From positions 83,084-147,083 of the forward strand of contig SAPZ01000015.1 of NCBI GenBank assembly GCA_004020875.1: 64,000 nucleotides of DNA, in the 5' to 3' direction. The notes under the pieces were generated by a model. The model was not told where the DNA came from, did no database searches, and worked only from the letters and a program-made list of their open reading frames with translations. Made by a program: the position numbers and the translations under genes. How positions within the stretch are numbered: position 1 is the first letter of the stretch; the number at the start of each line of letters is the position of its first letter. The stretch comes from Mesorhizobium sp. Its GTDB lineage: Bacteria > Pseudomonadota > Alphaproteobacteria > Rhizobiales > Rhizobiaceae. Of this stretch, positions 36,489-44,515 are shown piece by piece.

Positions 36489-37097
36489 ATGCGGCTGATC
36501 GCCGAAAATCTGGGCGGCGAGCGTGGCGGCGAGGCGGTTTTTTCCGGCATCGGATTCGTTCTCGAAAAGGGCGAGGCGCTCACCGTCACCGGGCCGAACG
36601 GCTCGGGCAAATCGACCCTGCTGAGGGTAGTCGCCGGCCTGCTGCCGGTCGCCAGGGGCAAGGTGCTGGTCGAAGGCGGTGGCGAAGCTTTCCCGACGGT
36701 CGCCTCCGCCTCGCATTATCTCGGCCATCTCAACGCGATGAAGACGGCGCTCAGCGTCGAGGAGAATCTCGGCTTCTGGCGAGCCTTCCAGGGCGAACCG
36801 GCGTTGAGCGTCGATGAGGCGCTGGAGACGGTGGCGCTCGGTGGCCTCGGGCATCTGCCCTTCGGCTATCTGTCGACCGGGCAAAGGCGACGGGTGTCGA
36901 TCGCCAAGCTTCTGGTCAGCCGGCGGCCGGTCTGGCTGCTGGATGAGCCGACGGCGGGGCTGGACAAGGCGTCGGAGGAGAGGTTCGCGGGGCTGATGCG
37001 AGATCATCTCGAGGGTGGGGGGATTGTGGTGGCGGCGACGCACCTGCCGCTGGGGCTGGAGAGGGCGCGGGAATTGAGTATGGGGCAGGTTCTTTGA
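36489..37097 (+). CDS. ccmA: Heme ABC exporter ATP-binding protein CcmA
   Basis: A 202-residue ATPase of the cytochrome c maturation complex (CcmABCD), which releases holo-CcmE. Walker A is GPNGSGKST at residues 35-43. The signature loop is LSTGQRRRVSIAKLL, the STGQ variant usual for CcmA, and Walker B is VWLLDEPTAGLD. Length matches CcmA (200-215). I start at MRLIAENLGG; an in-frame ATG at 36441 would add 16 residues. A large palindromic repeat separates it from ccmB. Confidence 0.93.
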   Translation: MRLIAENLGGERGGEAVFSGIGFVLEKGEALTVTGPNGSGKSTLLRVVAGLLPVARGKVLVEGGGEAFPTVASASHYLGHLNAMKTALSVEENLGFWRAFQGEPALSVDEALETVALGGLGHLPFGYLSTGQRRRVSIAKLLVSRRPVWLLDEPTAGLDKASEERFAGLMRDHLEGGGIVVAATHLPLGLERARELSMGQVL

Positions 37098-37112
37098 TGT
37101 CGGCACTCTGCG

Positions 37113-37272
37113 GCGCCCCCCTCTGGCCTGCCGGCCATCTCCCCCACTTGGGGGGAGATTGGCAGTTTGGGCGCCCCGCTCGGCTTGCCAACGTTAGTGA
37201 TTGGCGAAATCGCCTGCGACGGCCGATCTCCCCCCTTGTGGGGGAGATGTCCGGCAGGACAGAGGGGGGCGC
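37113..37272. repeat. Dispersed palindromic repeat, family C, between ccmA and ccmB
   Basis: The outer arms GCGCCCCCCTCTG and CAGAGGGGGGCGC are perfect complements, and the inner parts contain ATCTCCCCC-type palindromes on both sides (about 37137-37159 and 37226-37250). This 160-bp element fills almost the entire space between ccmA and ccmB, whose genes are usually adjacent. Confidence 0.8.
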
Positions 37273-37308
37273 GAAGGAACGCTCACCTAACCAGGGGGCC
37301 ACCTCATA

Positions 37309-37974
37309 ATGCGGTCCCTCTTCCTGCGCGACATCCGCCTTTCCATCCGCGCCGGCGGCGGGGCGCTGGTCGGCGTCATCTTTTTTCTCGCCGTCATCGT
37401 CACCATACCGTTCGGCGTCGGGCCCGACCTGAACCTTCTGACGCGCATCGGCCCGGCGATCCTGTGGATCGCGGCCCTGCTCGCCTGTCTGCTCGGTCTC
37501 GATCGTCTTTTCCAGGCCGACCGCGAGGACGGCTCGCTCGACCTCCTGGTGCTCAACGGCGACCGCCATATACTGGCGCTGACGGTGCTGACGAAATGCG
37601 TGGCGCATTGGACCGGCAGCGTGCTGCCGCTGGTCGTCGCCGCTCCCTTGCTCGGCCTGTTCATGAACATGGAGCCGACGGGCATCGGCGCCACGGCGCT
37701 GACGCTGCTTGTCGGCACGCCGGCCATCACCTTCATCGGCGCCGCCGGTGCCGCGGTGGCGGTGGCGCTGCCGCGCGGCGGGCTGCTGATCTCGGTGCTG
37801 GTGCTGCCGCTCACCATCCCGGTCCTGATCTTCGGCGTTTCGGCAAGCTATGGCGCCGTCGCCGATCCGGCGCCGTTCCTGCAGCCCTTCCTCATTCTAG
37901 CCGCGCTGACGCTGTTTCTTGCCGTGGTCGGGCCCCTGGCGGCGGCGCTCGCGTTGCGGCATGGGACGGATTGA
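37309..37974 (+). CDS. ccmB: Heme exporter protein CcmB
   Basis: A 221-residue membrane subunit of the CcmABCD complex with six hydrophobic helices (about 15-42, 45-62, 95-118, 125-152, 156-178 and 190-215). The start MRSLFLRDIRLSIRAGGGAL, followed by GVIFFLAVIVTIPFGVGPDL, is typical, as is LDRLFQADREDGSLDLLVL. The reading frame is intact. In known systems ccmC follows directly; here the next 217 bp have no gene. Confidence 0.93.
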   Translation: MRSLFLRDIRLSIRAGGGALVGVIFFLAVIVTIPFGVGPDLNLLTRIGPAILWIAALLACLLGLDRLFQADREDGSLDLLVLNGDRHILALTVLTKCVAHWTGSVLPLVVAAPLLGLFMNMEPTGIGATALTLLVGTPAITFIGAAGAAVAVALPRGGLLISVLVLPLTIPVLIFGVSASYGAVADPAPFLQPFLILAALTLFLAVVGPLAAALALRHGTD

Positions 37975-38049
37975 TGCGACAAGGACGTTCATTCCGCTGC
38001 GGCGCCGAGACAATTGCGGGAAAGCCGCGGCGGGGCTAGACCAATCTAC

Positions 38050-38137
38050 GAAAAGTGCGAGCGGTTTTCCTTCCGGAATTGCGTAAGAGCAAGGAAATGG
38101 AGCGGATCGCTGTCTCTATGAAACGGTGAAACGCTTT
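38050..38137. repeat. Dispersed repeat, family D, at the position expected for ccmC
   Basis: GAAAAGTGCGAGCGGTTTT, then GGAATTGCGTAAGAGCAAGG and ATGAAACGGTGAAACGC match a repeat I know, from memory, in Mesorhizobium intergenic regions. A partial relative is at 41957-42030. It occupies the ccmB-ccmD interval together with short flanks. Confidence 0.6.
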
Positions 38138-38191
38138 GAGGAAAGACATGATCGGAACGATTGGCGGGGCAGAGAATGGGGGGCGGCCGAC

Positions 38192-38365
38192 ATGAGCACG
38201 CATGCCCTCTTCGTCACCGCCGCCTATGCCATCACGGCGATCGTGCTGGCCGCGCTGATCGGCTGGATCCTGCTCGACCAGCGGGCACGCAAGCGCGAGC
38301 TCGCCGCGCTGGAAGCTGCCGGTGTGCGCAGGCGTTCCGACAAATCCGGTGCGGCAAAACCGTGA
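38192..38365 (+). CDS. ccmD: Heme exporter protein CcmD
   Basis: A 57-residue single-span protein: a short N terminus, the helix FVTAAYAITAIVLAALIGWI and the basic tail LDQRARKRELAALEAAGVRR. This is the CcmD pattern; it stabilises CcmC-CcmE in the heme-handling complex. The ATG at 38192 was chosen because an upstream in-frame ATG would add a charged segment derived from the repeat. Its TGA overlaps the ccmG GTG. Confidence 0.85.
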   Translation: MSTHALFVTAAYAITAIVLAALIGWILLDQRARKRELAALEAAGVRRRSDKSGAAKP

Positions 38366-38940
38366 GCAACGAAACCGAAGCGCCGGCGCCGCGTCGCCGC
38401 CTGTTGGTGCTTTTGCCGCTCTTGGTGTTCCTGGGGCTGGCGGGGCTGTTCCTGTCGCAGCTGCTCTCGGGCCGCGACACCTCGGAAATTCCCTCGGCGC
38501 TGATCGGCCTGCCGGCGCCGCAGACCAATCTGCCGCCGCTGGAAGGGGTGAACCTGCCGGGGCTCGATTCCAAAAACTTCGCCGGCAGGGTGACGCTGGT
38601 CAACGTCTTCGCATCCTGGTGCGCGCCTTGCCGCGAGGAGCATCCGGTGCTGCTCGGCCTGTCGCAGGACAAGCGCTTCACGCTTGCGGCGCTGAACTAC
38701 AAGGACCAGCCGGAAAATGCCCGCCGCTTCCTCGGCGATATCGGCAATCCCTATCAGGCGATCGGCGTCGATCCGGCCGGACGCGCGGCGATCGACTGGG
38801 GTGTCTATGGCGTGCCGGAAACCTTCGTCGTCGGCAAGGACGGCAAGATCGCCTACAAGCATGTCGGGCCGCTGACGCCCGACTCCGTGAGGATGTTGCT
38901 GTTGCCGCAGATCGAGAAAGCCTTGGCGGCGCCACGTTAG
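38362..38940 (+). CDS. ccmG: Cytochrome c biogenesis thioredoxin CcmG (DsbE)
   Basis: A 192-residue membrane-anchored thioredoxin that keeps apocytochrome c thiols reduced for heme attachment. The N-terminal anchor (LLVLLPLLVFLGLAGLFLSQ) is followed by the active site FASWCAPCREEHP with Cys87 and Cys90, and by the cis-proline region YGVPETFVVGKDG. The GTG start overlaps the ccmD stop (GTGA). The reducing partner (CcdA) is not in the window. Confidence 0.93.
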   Translation: MSNETEAPAPRRRLLVLLPLLVFLGLAGLFLSQLLSGRDTSEIPSALIGLPAPQTNLPPLEGVNLPGLDSKNFAGRVTLVNVFASWCAPCREEHPVLLGLSQDKRFTLAALNYKDQPENARRFLGDIGNPYQAIGVDPAGRAAIDWGVYGVPETFVVGKDGKIAYKHVGPLTPDSVRMLLLPQIEKALAAPR

Positions 38941-38962
38941 GCGCCCTTCAAGGCGTCGAGCC

Positions 38963-39127
38963 TCAGCCGTAGATCTGCCTGTGGATCTGGTAGAGCATCT
39001 CGGAGCGGTCGGCGCGCAGGTCGGCGAGATCGCGGCCGGACAGGTTCTCGATTTCGGCGACGAGGCGGTTGTATTGGCGGCGCTTGGCGATGCTGGCGCG
39101 AGCGCGGGAGACAAGATTGTCGAACAT
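38963..39127 (-). CDS. DUF1127 small Arg-rich protein
   Basis: A 54-residue protein beginning MFDNLVSRARASIAKRRQYN and ending RSEMLYQIHRQIYG, with the DUF1127 core RLVAEIENLSGRDLADLRAD. Proteins of this class in rhizobia influence phosphate and carbon metabolism and motility through RNA or protein contacts. AAGGAA precedes the ATG at 39125-39127. A perfect palindrome about 100 bp upstream (39223-39243) may be its operator. Confidence 0.85.
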   Translation of the reverse strand: MFDNLVSRARASIAKRRQYNRLVAEIENLSGRDLADLRADRSEMLYQIHRQIYG

Positions 39128-39206
39128 GACAGGGTTCCTTTCATGCCGCACTGGTGCGGCCGGTTGTTCCTCCCTGACGATTGCGAGCATGACATAGGAA
39201 TGCTGC

Positions 39207-39243
39207 GTTGCAAAAGAAAGATGTTGCAATGCACCATTGCAAC
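39207..39243. promoter_or_regulatory. TTGCAA-type operator palindrome with an extra half-site
   Basis: GTTGCAATG (39223-39231) and CATTGCAAC (39235-39243) are perfect 9-bp arms around CAC. A further GTTGCAA lies at 39207-39213. The site is 96 bp upstream of the DUF1127 start and 178 bp upstream of the SMP-30 gene in a 293-bp divergent gap, which otherwise shows nothing. Confidence 0.5.
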
Positions 39244-39420
39244 CAGCGCATAGCCGGTTAACCGCGGACTAATGGGTCCCGGCATCCGACATCGCAGCCA
39301 GTGGCGCACGCATCACGGATTTCTCATCCGTTTTGTCATACAAATTAGATGCCTGCCGTCTTGCCAGAACGGCTGCGGGCTGGCTTGATCCGCTCGTCAC
39401 CTGATCCCGGGAGGAAATTG

Positions 39421-40341
39421 ATGGCGGCCGCTGACTATTACGAAGTTCTCGATCCGCGCTTCGCGCGCCTGTTCAACGGCAGCGCGCAGGTGGAAAAGCT
39501 GTTCACCGGATGCCGCTGGGCGGAAGGGCCGGCCTGGTTCGCCGCCGGCCGCTATGTCGTCTGGTCCGACATCCCCAACAACCGGATGCTGCGCTATGAC
39601 GAGACCGACGGCAGCGTCGGCGTGTTCCGGCAGCCGTCCGGCAATTCCAACGGCAACACCGTCGACCGGCAGGGCCGGCTGGTGACCTGCGAGCATTCCG
39701 GCCGCCGCGTCAGCCGCACCGAATTCGACGGCTCTGTCACCACCATCGCCGAGAAGTGGAAAGGCAAGCGGCTGAACTCGCCCAACGACGTGGTGGTACG
39801 CTCCGACGGCTCGATCTGGTTCACCGATCCGAGCTACGGCATCGACACCGACTATGAGGGCGACAAGGCCGAAAGCGAGATCGGCGCCTGCAATGTCTAC
39901 CGGGTCGATCCGGACACCGGCGACGTCGAGGCCGTCATCACCGACATGGTGCGGCCGAACGGGCTTGCCTTCTCGCTGGATGAAAGCCTGCTCTATGTCG
40001 CCGACACCGGGCGCACGCATGGCGAGAAGAACCCGGCGCATATGCGGGTCTTCAATGTCGGCAAGCACGGCAAGAAGGTTTCGGGCGGCAAGGTCTTCGC
40101 CGACTGCACCGCTGGCCTGTTCGACGGGTTCCGGCTCGATTCCGACGGACGCATCTGGACCAGTGCGGCAGACGGCATCCATTGCTACGACCCGGACGGC
40201 ACGCTGATCGGCAAGGTCAAGGTGCCGGAAGTGACGGCGAACTGCGTATTCGGTGGCAACAAGTTCAACTGCCTCTACATCGCCGGAACCACCTCGCTTT
40301 ATATGGTGCGGCTGATGGTGAATGGAGCCAAGACCTATTGA
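39421..40341 (+). CDS. SMP-30/gluconolactonase family protein
   Basis: A 306-residue six-bladed beta-propeller lactonase. Metal and substrate residues lie in RWAEGPAWF, NGNTVDRQGRLVTCEHSGRR, LNSPNDVVVRSDGSIWFTDP, VRPNGLAFSLDESLLYVADT and GLFDGFRLDSDGRIWTSAAD. These match sugar lactone lactonases of the SMP-30 type; the natural lactone is unknown. The start has GGGAGGAAATTG. A tautomerase follows 160 bp later and may share the transcript. Confidence 0.9.
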   Translation: MAAADYYEVLDPRFARLFNGSAQVEKLFTGCRWAEGPAWFAAGRYVVWSDIPNNRMLRYDETDGSVGVFRQPSGNSNGNTVDRQGRLVTCEHSGRRVSRTEFDGSVTTIAEKWKGKRLNSPNDVVVRSDGSIWFTDPSYGIDTDYEGDKAESEIGACNVYRVDPDTGDVEAVITDMVRPNGLAFSLDESLLYVADTGRTHGEKNPAHMRVFNVGKHGKKVSGGKVFADCTAGLFDGFRLDSDGRIWTSAADGIHCYDPDGTLIGKVKVPEVTANCVFGGNKFNCLYIAGTTSLYMVRLMVNGAKTY

Positions 40342-40500
40342 AGCTGCGCGAGGCGCTTCTCTGGCCTTTACTCGCCTTTCTGCGAATCCCCGCAGCGCCG
40401 GCCGCGCTGCGGTTCCCGCAACCACCGCCATCCGCTTTGGCGGAGCGGATTGCCAAGCATTCGCCAGATGCCGACCGGCACAATTCCAAGGGAGGACATC

Positions 40501-40707
40501 ATGCCATTCGTCAACATCCGCATCGTCAAGGAAGTGATCGCCGCCGATCCGGCCGGCAAGAAAGCTGACATCGCCAAGAAGGTGACGTCGGCCATCATGG
40601 AGGCCACCGGGCTTAGCAACAACGATGTCTGGGTGGTGTTCGAGGAGGTCAACGCCCGCGACTGGTATGTCGGCAAGACAGATGTCGAAACGCTGCGGAA
40701 GGGGTAG
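40501..40707 (+). CDS. 4-Oxalocrotonate tautomerase family protein
   Basis: A 68-residue tautomerase. Removal of Met1 exposes the catalytic Pro of MPFVNIRIVKEVI; the DVWVVFEEVNARDWYVG segment near residue 43 is the other conserved part. The family keto-enol isomerises unsaturated acids; the actual substrate is unknown. The ATG at 40501 was chosen because it puts Pro at position 2 and has GGGAGG before it. Confidence 0.9.
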   Translation: MPFVNIRIVKEVIAADPAGKKADIAKKVTSAIMEATGLSNNDVWVVFEEVNARDWYVGKTDVETLRKG

Positions 40708-40710
40708 CTC

Positions 40711-40741
40711 TTTCCCTTCTCCCCTTGTGGGAGAAGGGAAA
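40711..40741. terminator. Perfect hairpin between convergent genes (family B core)
   Basis: TTTCCCTTCTCCC (40711-40723) and GGGAGAAGGGAAA (40729-40741) are perfect 13-bp arms around CTTGT. The hairpin separates the tautomerase and FMN reductase stops and equals the tip of the family B repeat at 31781-31916. Confidence 0.7.
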
Positions 40742-40746
40742 ACCGC

Positions 40747-41325
40747 TCACCGCCCGCGAATGAAGCCAGAGAACCCCTGCACCGCGTCGTGCATCGCCTG
40801 CCGGTTCGCGCCCTCGCTGAGGATCGCCTCCATCTCCGCCGGCTTCTTCCCCAGCAGCGCGATCTCCAGCGGCATCTCCTCATACATCGCGAACGACATC
40901 GTTCGCATCACCTCGGCGAGGGCTGCCCGCGCGTAGAGCGAGCGGGGCGACGCATGCACCAGCATTGCCGGTTTGCCGACCGCGGCGTCGCGCGAGACCA
41001 GCCAGTCGAGCGCGTTCTTCATGCCGCCTGGCACGCCATGCGCGTATTCCGGGCAGGAGACGATGACACCGTCGGCGCGGGTGATCATCCCGATCAGGCG
41101 CGCCGCTTCGGGCGGCGTGCGCTCGCCCTCGTCGTCGGGGTTGAATATCGGCAGCCGGCCGAGGCCGTCATAAATCTCGACGATGACGTCTGCGGGCGCG
41201 TTGGCGGCCAATGCCGCCACCAGGGCCGAGTTGGTCGAGGCAGCGCGCAGGCTGCCCGATATGGCGATGAGGTTGAGCAAGGGAGAGAGCCGGACGATGA
41301 GTGAGTCGTGCGCGAAGCCTACCAC
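40747..41325 (-). CDS. NADPH-dependent FMN reductase family protein
   Basis: A 192-residue flavodoxin-fold protein. The FMN phosphate loop is SGSLRAASTNSALVAAL near residue 23; ADGVIVSCPEYAHGVPGGMK with the NALDWLVSRD continuation is the second flavin-binding segment. Members reduce FMN, quinones or chromate. The start is a GTG at 41323-41325 that overlaps the stop of the upstream PPOX gene; a TTG about 15 codons later is possible. Confidence 0.85.
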   Translation of the reverse strand: MVGFAHDSLIVRLSPLLNLIAISGSLRAASTNSALVAALAANAPADVIVEIYDGLGRLPIFNPDDEGERTPPEAARLIGMITRADGVIVSCPEYAHGVPGGMKNALDWLVSRDAAVGKPAMLVHASPRSLYARAALAEVMRTMSFAMYEEMPLEIALLGKKPAEMEAILSEGANRQAMHDAVQGFSGFIRGR

Positions 41326-41939
41326 ATGGTCTGCCGGTAATCGTCGTCCAGCTCGCGATCGATCTCGCCGGCGCTTTCGCTCAGCGCCAGCTGGTCGCGG
41401 ATGATCTGGCCGAGCGTCGGCAGGGTCGCGCGGTCGTACCAGGTCTCCGGCTTCCAGAGGTCGGAGCGCATGAAGGCCTTGGCGCAGTGCATGTAGGCGG
41501 CCTTGACCGTCACCACGATCACGCTCCGCGGCTCCTTGCCGTCGACCGCCAGCCGTTCGCGCAGTGTCGGGTCGATTGTGATGCGGGCATCGCCATTGAC
41601 GCGCAGCGTCTCATTCATGCTGGGGATCAGGAAGAGCAGCCCGACCGACGGATTGCGGATGATGTTTTCCAGCGTGTCCAGCCGGTTGTTTCCGGGACGG
41701 TCGGGGATAGCGATGGTGTTGTTGTCGAGGATGGCGGTGAAACCGGGCTTGTCGCCCTTGGGCGTGACGTCGGCATTGCCGGCGCCGTCGGAGGATCCGA
41801 TCAGCACGAAGGGGCTCTTGCCGATAAAGGAACGGCAATGGCCGTCGAGGGCTTTGAGTTCCTTGCGGATCGACCCGTCGGTCGGCCGGGGCGTCTTGTA
41901 GATCGTCCTCAGCTCGTCATGCGTGGTGAGGAATTCCAT
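41319..41939 (-). CDS. PPOX-type flavoprotein (pyridoxamine 5'-phosphate oxidase family)
   Basis: A 206-residue split-barrel FMN protein: FVLIGSSDGAGNADVTPKGD, FTAILDNNTIAIPDRPGNNR, LENIIRNPSVGLLFLIPSMN and ETLRVNGDARITIDP are characteristic of the MSMEG_1061-type subgroup. It may reduce or oxidise a small substrate using FMN. I start at MEFLTTHDEL with GAGAGGGGG before it. The stop overlaps the FMN reductase start, suggesting the two flavoproteins are co-expressed. Confidence 0.87.
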   Translation of the reverse strand: MEFLTTHDELRTIYKTPRPTDGSIRKELKALDGHCRSFIGKSPFVLIGSSDGAGNADVTPKGDKPGFTAILDNNTIAIPDRPGNNRLDTLENIIRNPSVGLLFLIPSMNETLRVNGDARITIDPTLRERLAVDGKEPRSVIVVTVKAAYMHCAKAFMRSDLWKPETWYDRATLPTLGQIIRDQLALSESAGEIDRELDDDYRQTMW

Positions 41940-41956
41940 GATGCCCCCTCTCATTC

Positions 41957-42030
41957 TGACGCAATTCCTGGCGGACGATACGGCGAATCCTCGGAACCCA
42001 ACCGGCGGACCCTTTTGCTGGAATTGCTCT
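41957..42030. repeat. Partial family D-like repeat
   Basis: TGACGCAATTCCTGGCGG at the left and CTTTTGCTGGAATTGCTCT at the right match the two ends of the repeat type at 38050-38137 in reverse orientation, with a diverged middle. It lies between the PPOX gene start and the stop of the septation protein gene. Confidence 0.45.
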
Positions 42031-42685
42031 AATTCCCAGCCTTCTCTTCCTTGGGTTTTTCCTCAAGCGAATGGCGCATGATCAGCGGCATCTGGCTGAA
42101 GGTGAAGAGAAGCGTGATCGGAATCGTGCCCCAGACCTTGAAATAAAGCCAGGTTGCCTCGGAAAAGTTGCGCCAGACAACCTCGTTGAGCACGGCCAGG
42201 AACAGGAAGAACAGACCCCAGCGGAAGGTCAGCTTGCGCCAGCCCTCCGCGTCGAGCTGGAATGCAGAATCAAAGACGTAGCCGAGCAGCGAGCGGCCGA
42301 AAAGCAGCCCGCCGAGCAGCGTTAAGCCAAACAGCGAATTGATGATCGTCGGCTTCATGAAGGCGAAGGTCTTGTCCTGCAGGTAAAGCGCAAGCGCGCC
42401 GAAGACAAAGACAACGATTGCAGAGACTAATGGCATCAGCGGCAGGCTGCGCGTCAGCGCCCAGGAGGCACTCAGCGACAGCGCGGTCGCGACCATGAAG
42501 AAGGCGGTGGCGATCAGGATCGGCTCGCCGAGATGGGTGAGCACCGGGAATTTTCCGGCCAGCCACTCGCCGCGGATGGTGGTGAAGAAGAACACCAGGC
42601 CCGGACCCAGCTCGAGCAGGAATTTCAGGCCCGGGTTCATCGGCTTGCGGCGTGGATCGGACGGGTCGCGTTCGAGGATGTTCAT
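42029..42685 (-). CDS. yciB: Septation protein A / inner membrane-spanning protein YciB
   Basis: A 218-residue protein with five to six helices. The start of the domain, [20 protein letters not shown], and [60 protein letters not shown] and WVKVWGTIP-like sequence ([20 protein letters not shown]) are hallmarks. YciB (IspZ, septation protein A) takes part in envelope integrity and septation. It follows ftsY on the same strand. Confidence 0.93.
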   Translation of the reverse strand: MNILERDPSDPRRKPMNPGLKFLLELGPGLVFFFTTIRGEWLAGKFPVLTHLGEPILIATAFFMVATALSLSASWALTRSLPLMPLVSAIVVFVFGALALYLQDKTFAFMKPTIINSLFGLTLLGGLLFGRSLLGYVFDSAFQLDAEGWRKLTFRWGLFFLFLAVLNEVVWRNFSEATWLYFKVWGTIPITLLFTFSQMPLIMRHSLEEKPKEEKAGN

Positions 42686-42695
42686 AAAAGTCCTT

Positions 42696-42745
42696 CTTGC
42701 GCATGATCTGGCCGAAAAGCAGGCGGCCTTTCAAGATCACGCCTT
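42696..42745. repeat. Degenerate dispersed palindrome between ftsY and yciB
   Basis: GCGCATGATCTGGCCGAAAA and TTTCAAGATCACGCCTTTG resemble, in degenerate form, the ATGATC...GATCATG palindrome common in rhizobial intergenic DNA. It immediately follows the ftsY stop. Confidence 0.45.
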
Positions 42746-42748
42746 TGT

Positions 42749-44500
42749 TCAGGCGACGCCGGCGATTGCTCTCGCGAATTCGCTGGCCGAAAACGGCTCG
42801 AGGTCGTCGACCTGCTCGCCGACACCGATGAAATAGACCGGCAGCCGGTGCTTGGCGGCGATCGCCACCAGGATACCGCCGCGTGCCGTGCCGTCCAGCT
42901 TGGTCATGACCAGGCCGTTGACCCCGGCGACGTTGCGGAAGATCTCGACCTGGTTCAGCGCATTCTGGCCGGTGGTGGCGTCGACCGTCTGCAGCACCGT
43001 GTGCGGCGCTTCCGGATCGAGCTTGCCCAGCACGCGCACGATCTTTTCCAGCTCGGCCATCAGCTCGGTCTTGTTCTGCAGCCGGCCGGCCGTGTCGACG
43101 ATCAGCACGTCGGAGCCGGCCTCCTTCGCCTTCTCGAAGGCGTCATAGGCGAGGCCCGCCGCATCGGCGCCGAGCTTGGTGGCTATCACGGGCGATTTCG
43201 TGCGCTCGCCCCAGATCTTGAGCTGCTCGATCGCCGCGGCGCGGAACGTATCGCCGGCGGCCAACATCACCTTCAGGCCGCCATCGGTGAGCTTGGCGGC
43301 AAGCTTGCCGATGGTGGTCGTCTTGCCGGTGCCGTTGACGCCGACGACGAGGATGACATGCGGCTTGTGGCTGAGGTCGAGCTCGAGCGGCTTTGCCACC
43401 GGGGTCAGCACCTTCTCGACCTCCGCCGCCATCACGGCGCGGACCTCCGAGTCGGAGACGTCGCGGCCATAGCGGCTGGACGCGAGCGAATCGGTGACGC
43501 GCAGCGCCGTCTCCACGCCGAGATCGGCGCGGATCAGCACGTCCTCCAGGTCCTGCAGCGTGTCGTCGTCCAGCTTTCGCTTGGTGAAGACGCCGGCAAT
43601 GTTGCCGGTGAGCTCGCGCGACGAGCGGGCGAGCCCTTCGCGCATGCGCTGGAACCAGGAGCGCCGCGGCGCCGGCTCCGGCGCCTTCACCGACTCGGCC
43701 TTCTGCTCGACCTTTTTCGAGACCGTCACCTTGCCGACGGCTGCGGCAGGCCTTGGCGGCGACGGCACAGCCTCGGGTTCCGGTGCGATCTCGGCGAGGA
43801 TCGGCTGCGGCTCGACGGGCGCGGGCTGCCGAATAGGAGGCGCGATTTCGGCGTCGGCCCCGGCGGATGGCTCTAGAGGAGCGGCGCCGGCCTCTGCTGA
43901 GCTTGGCTCGATGGAGGGCACCTCGGCTGGCGGCACCTCGATCGGTGTCGGCGTCTCGGCCGGAACCTCACTCGGCGGCCTCGGCACTTCGACAGGTGCC
44001 GGCTCAGGTTGCGGTTCCGGACGCGAAGGCTCGATGTCCGGCTGTGTCGGCGCCGTAGCAGGCACTTCTAGCGGAGCGGGTTCGGGTGCCGGTGTCGGCG
44101 CTGGTAAAGGTTCAGGTCGCGCCGGCGGCACTTCCTCGGGGGTCGGCGGCTCCGATTTTTCGGGCGCCGGTTGTGGCTCCTCTTCGGGCTCAGGCTCCGG
44201 CAGCGGTTCCGGCTCGGCGGGAACAATCGGTTCCGGCGTCGGTGGAACGGAGGGCGCTGGCTCGGGCTTCGGCTCTTCAGGCCGCGGAGCGGGAGCAAGC
44301 CCAGGAGCGGGTTCGCTCGCCGGCGCGGCCTCCGCTACCTGCTCGCGCGCCAGAATCTCCGGAGCGGCCTGCCCGCCCTCCGGCTTCAGCGCGTCCAGCT
44401 GATCCCATTTGATCGGCGGCAGCGGGGCCGCCTCGTCGACGCGCTCCTCGACGATCTCCTTCTTGCCGAACGAAAATATCTTCTTGAAGAAACCAGCCAT
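42749..44500 (-). CDS. ftsY: Signal recognition particle receptor FtsY
   Basis: A 583-residue SRP receptor. The N-terminal about 270 residues are acidic and very Pro/Glu-rich (APEPAPGLAPAPRPEEP type) after a short basic start MAGFFKKIFSFGKKE. The NG domain begins near 275. Its G1 loop is GVNGTGKTTTIGKLA, followed by AAGDTFRAAAIEQLKIWGER, VDTAGRLQNKTELMAEL and MTKLDGTARGG. It docks Ffh (5553-7142) to the membrane. The acidic extension is longer than in most homologues. Confidence 0.97.
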   Translation of the reverse strand: MAGFFKKIFSFGKKEIVEERVDEAAPLPPIKWDQLDALKPEGGQAAPEILAREQVAEAAPASEPAPGLAPAPRPEEPKPEPAPSVPPTPEPIVPAEPEPLPEPEPEEEPQPAPEKSEPPTPEEVPPARPEPLPAPTPAPEPAPLEVPATAPTQPDIEPSRPEPQPEPAPVEVPRPPSEVPAETPTPIEVPPAEVPSIEPSSAEAGAAPLEPSAGADAEIAPPIRQPAPVEPQPILAEIAPEPEAVPSPPRPAAAVGKVTVSKKVEQKAESVKAPEPAPRRSWFQRMREGLARSSRELTGNIAGVFTKRKLDDDTLQDLEDVLIRADLGVETALRVTDSLASSRYGRDVSDSEVRAVMAAEVEKVLTPVAKPLELDLSHKPHVILVVGVNGTGKTTTIGKLAAKLTDGGLKVMLAAGDTFRAAAIEQLKIWGERTKSPVIATKLGADAAGLAYDAFEKAKEAGSDVLIVDTAGRLQNKTELMAELEKIVRVLGKLDPEAPHTVLQTVDATTGQNALNQVEIFRNVAGVNGLVMTKLDGTARGGILVAIAAKHRLPVYFIGVGEQVDDLEPFSASEFARAIAGVA

Positions 44501-44515
44501 GCGTCTCGCAGTTTT

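Noticed and set aside
38126-38191. An N-terminal extension of CcmD beginning in the repeat
   Set aside because: It adds a charged segment from the family D repeat and would change CcmD topology; MSTHALF is the normal start.
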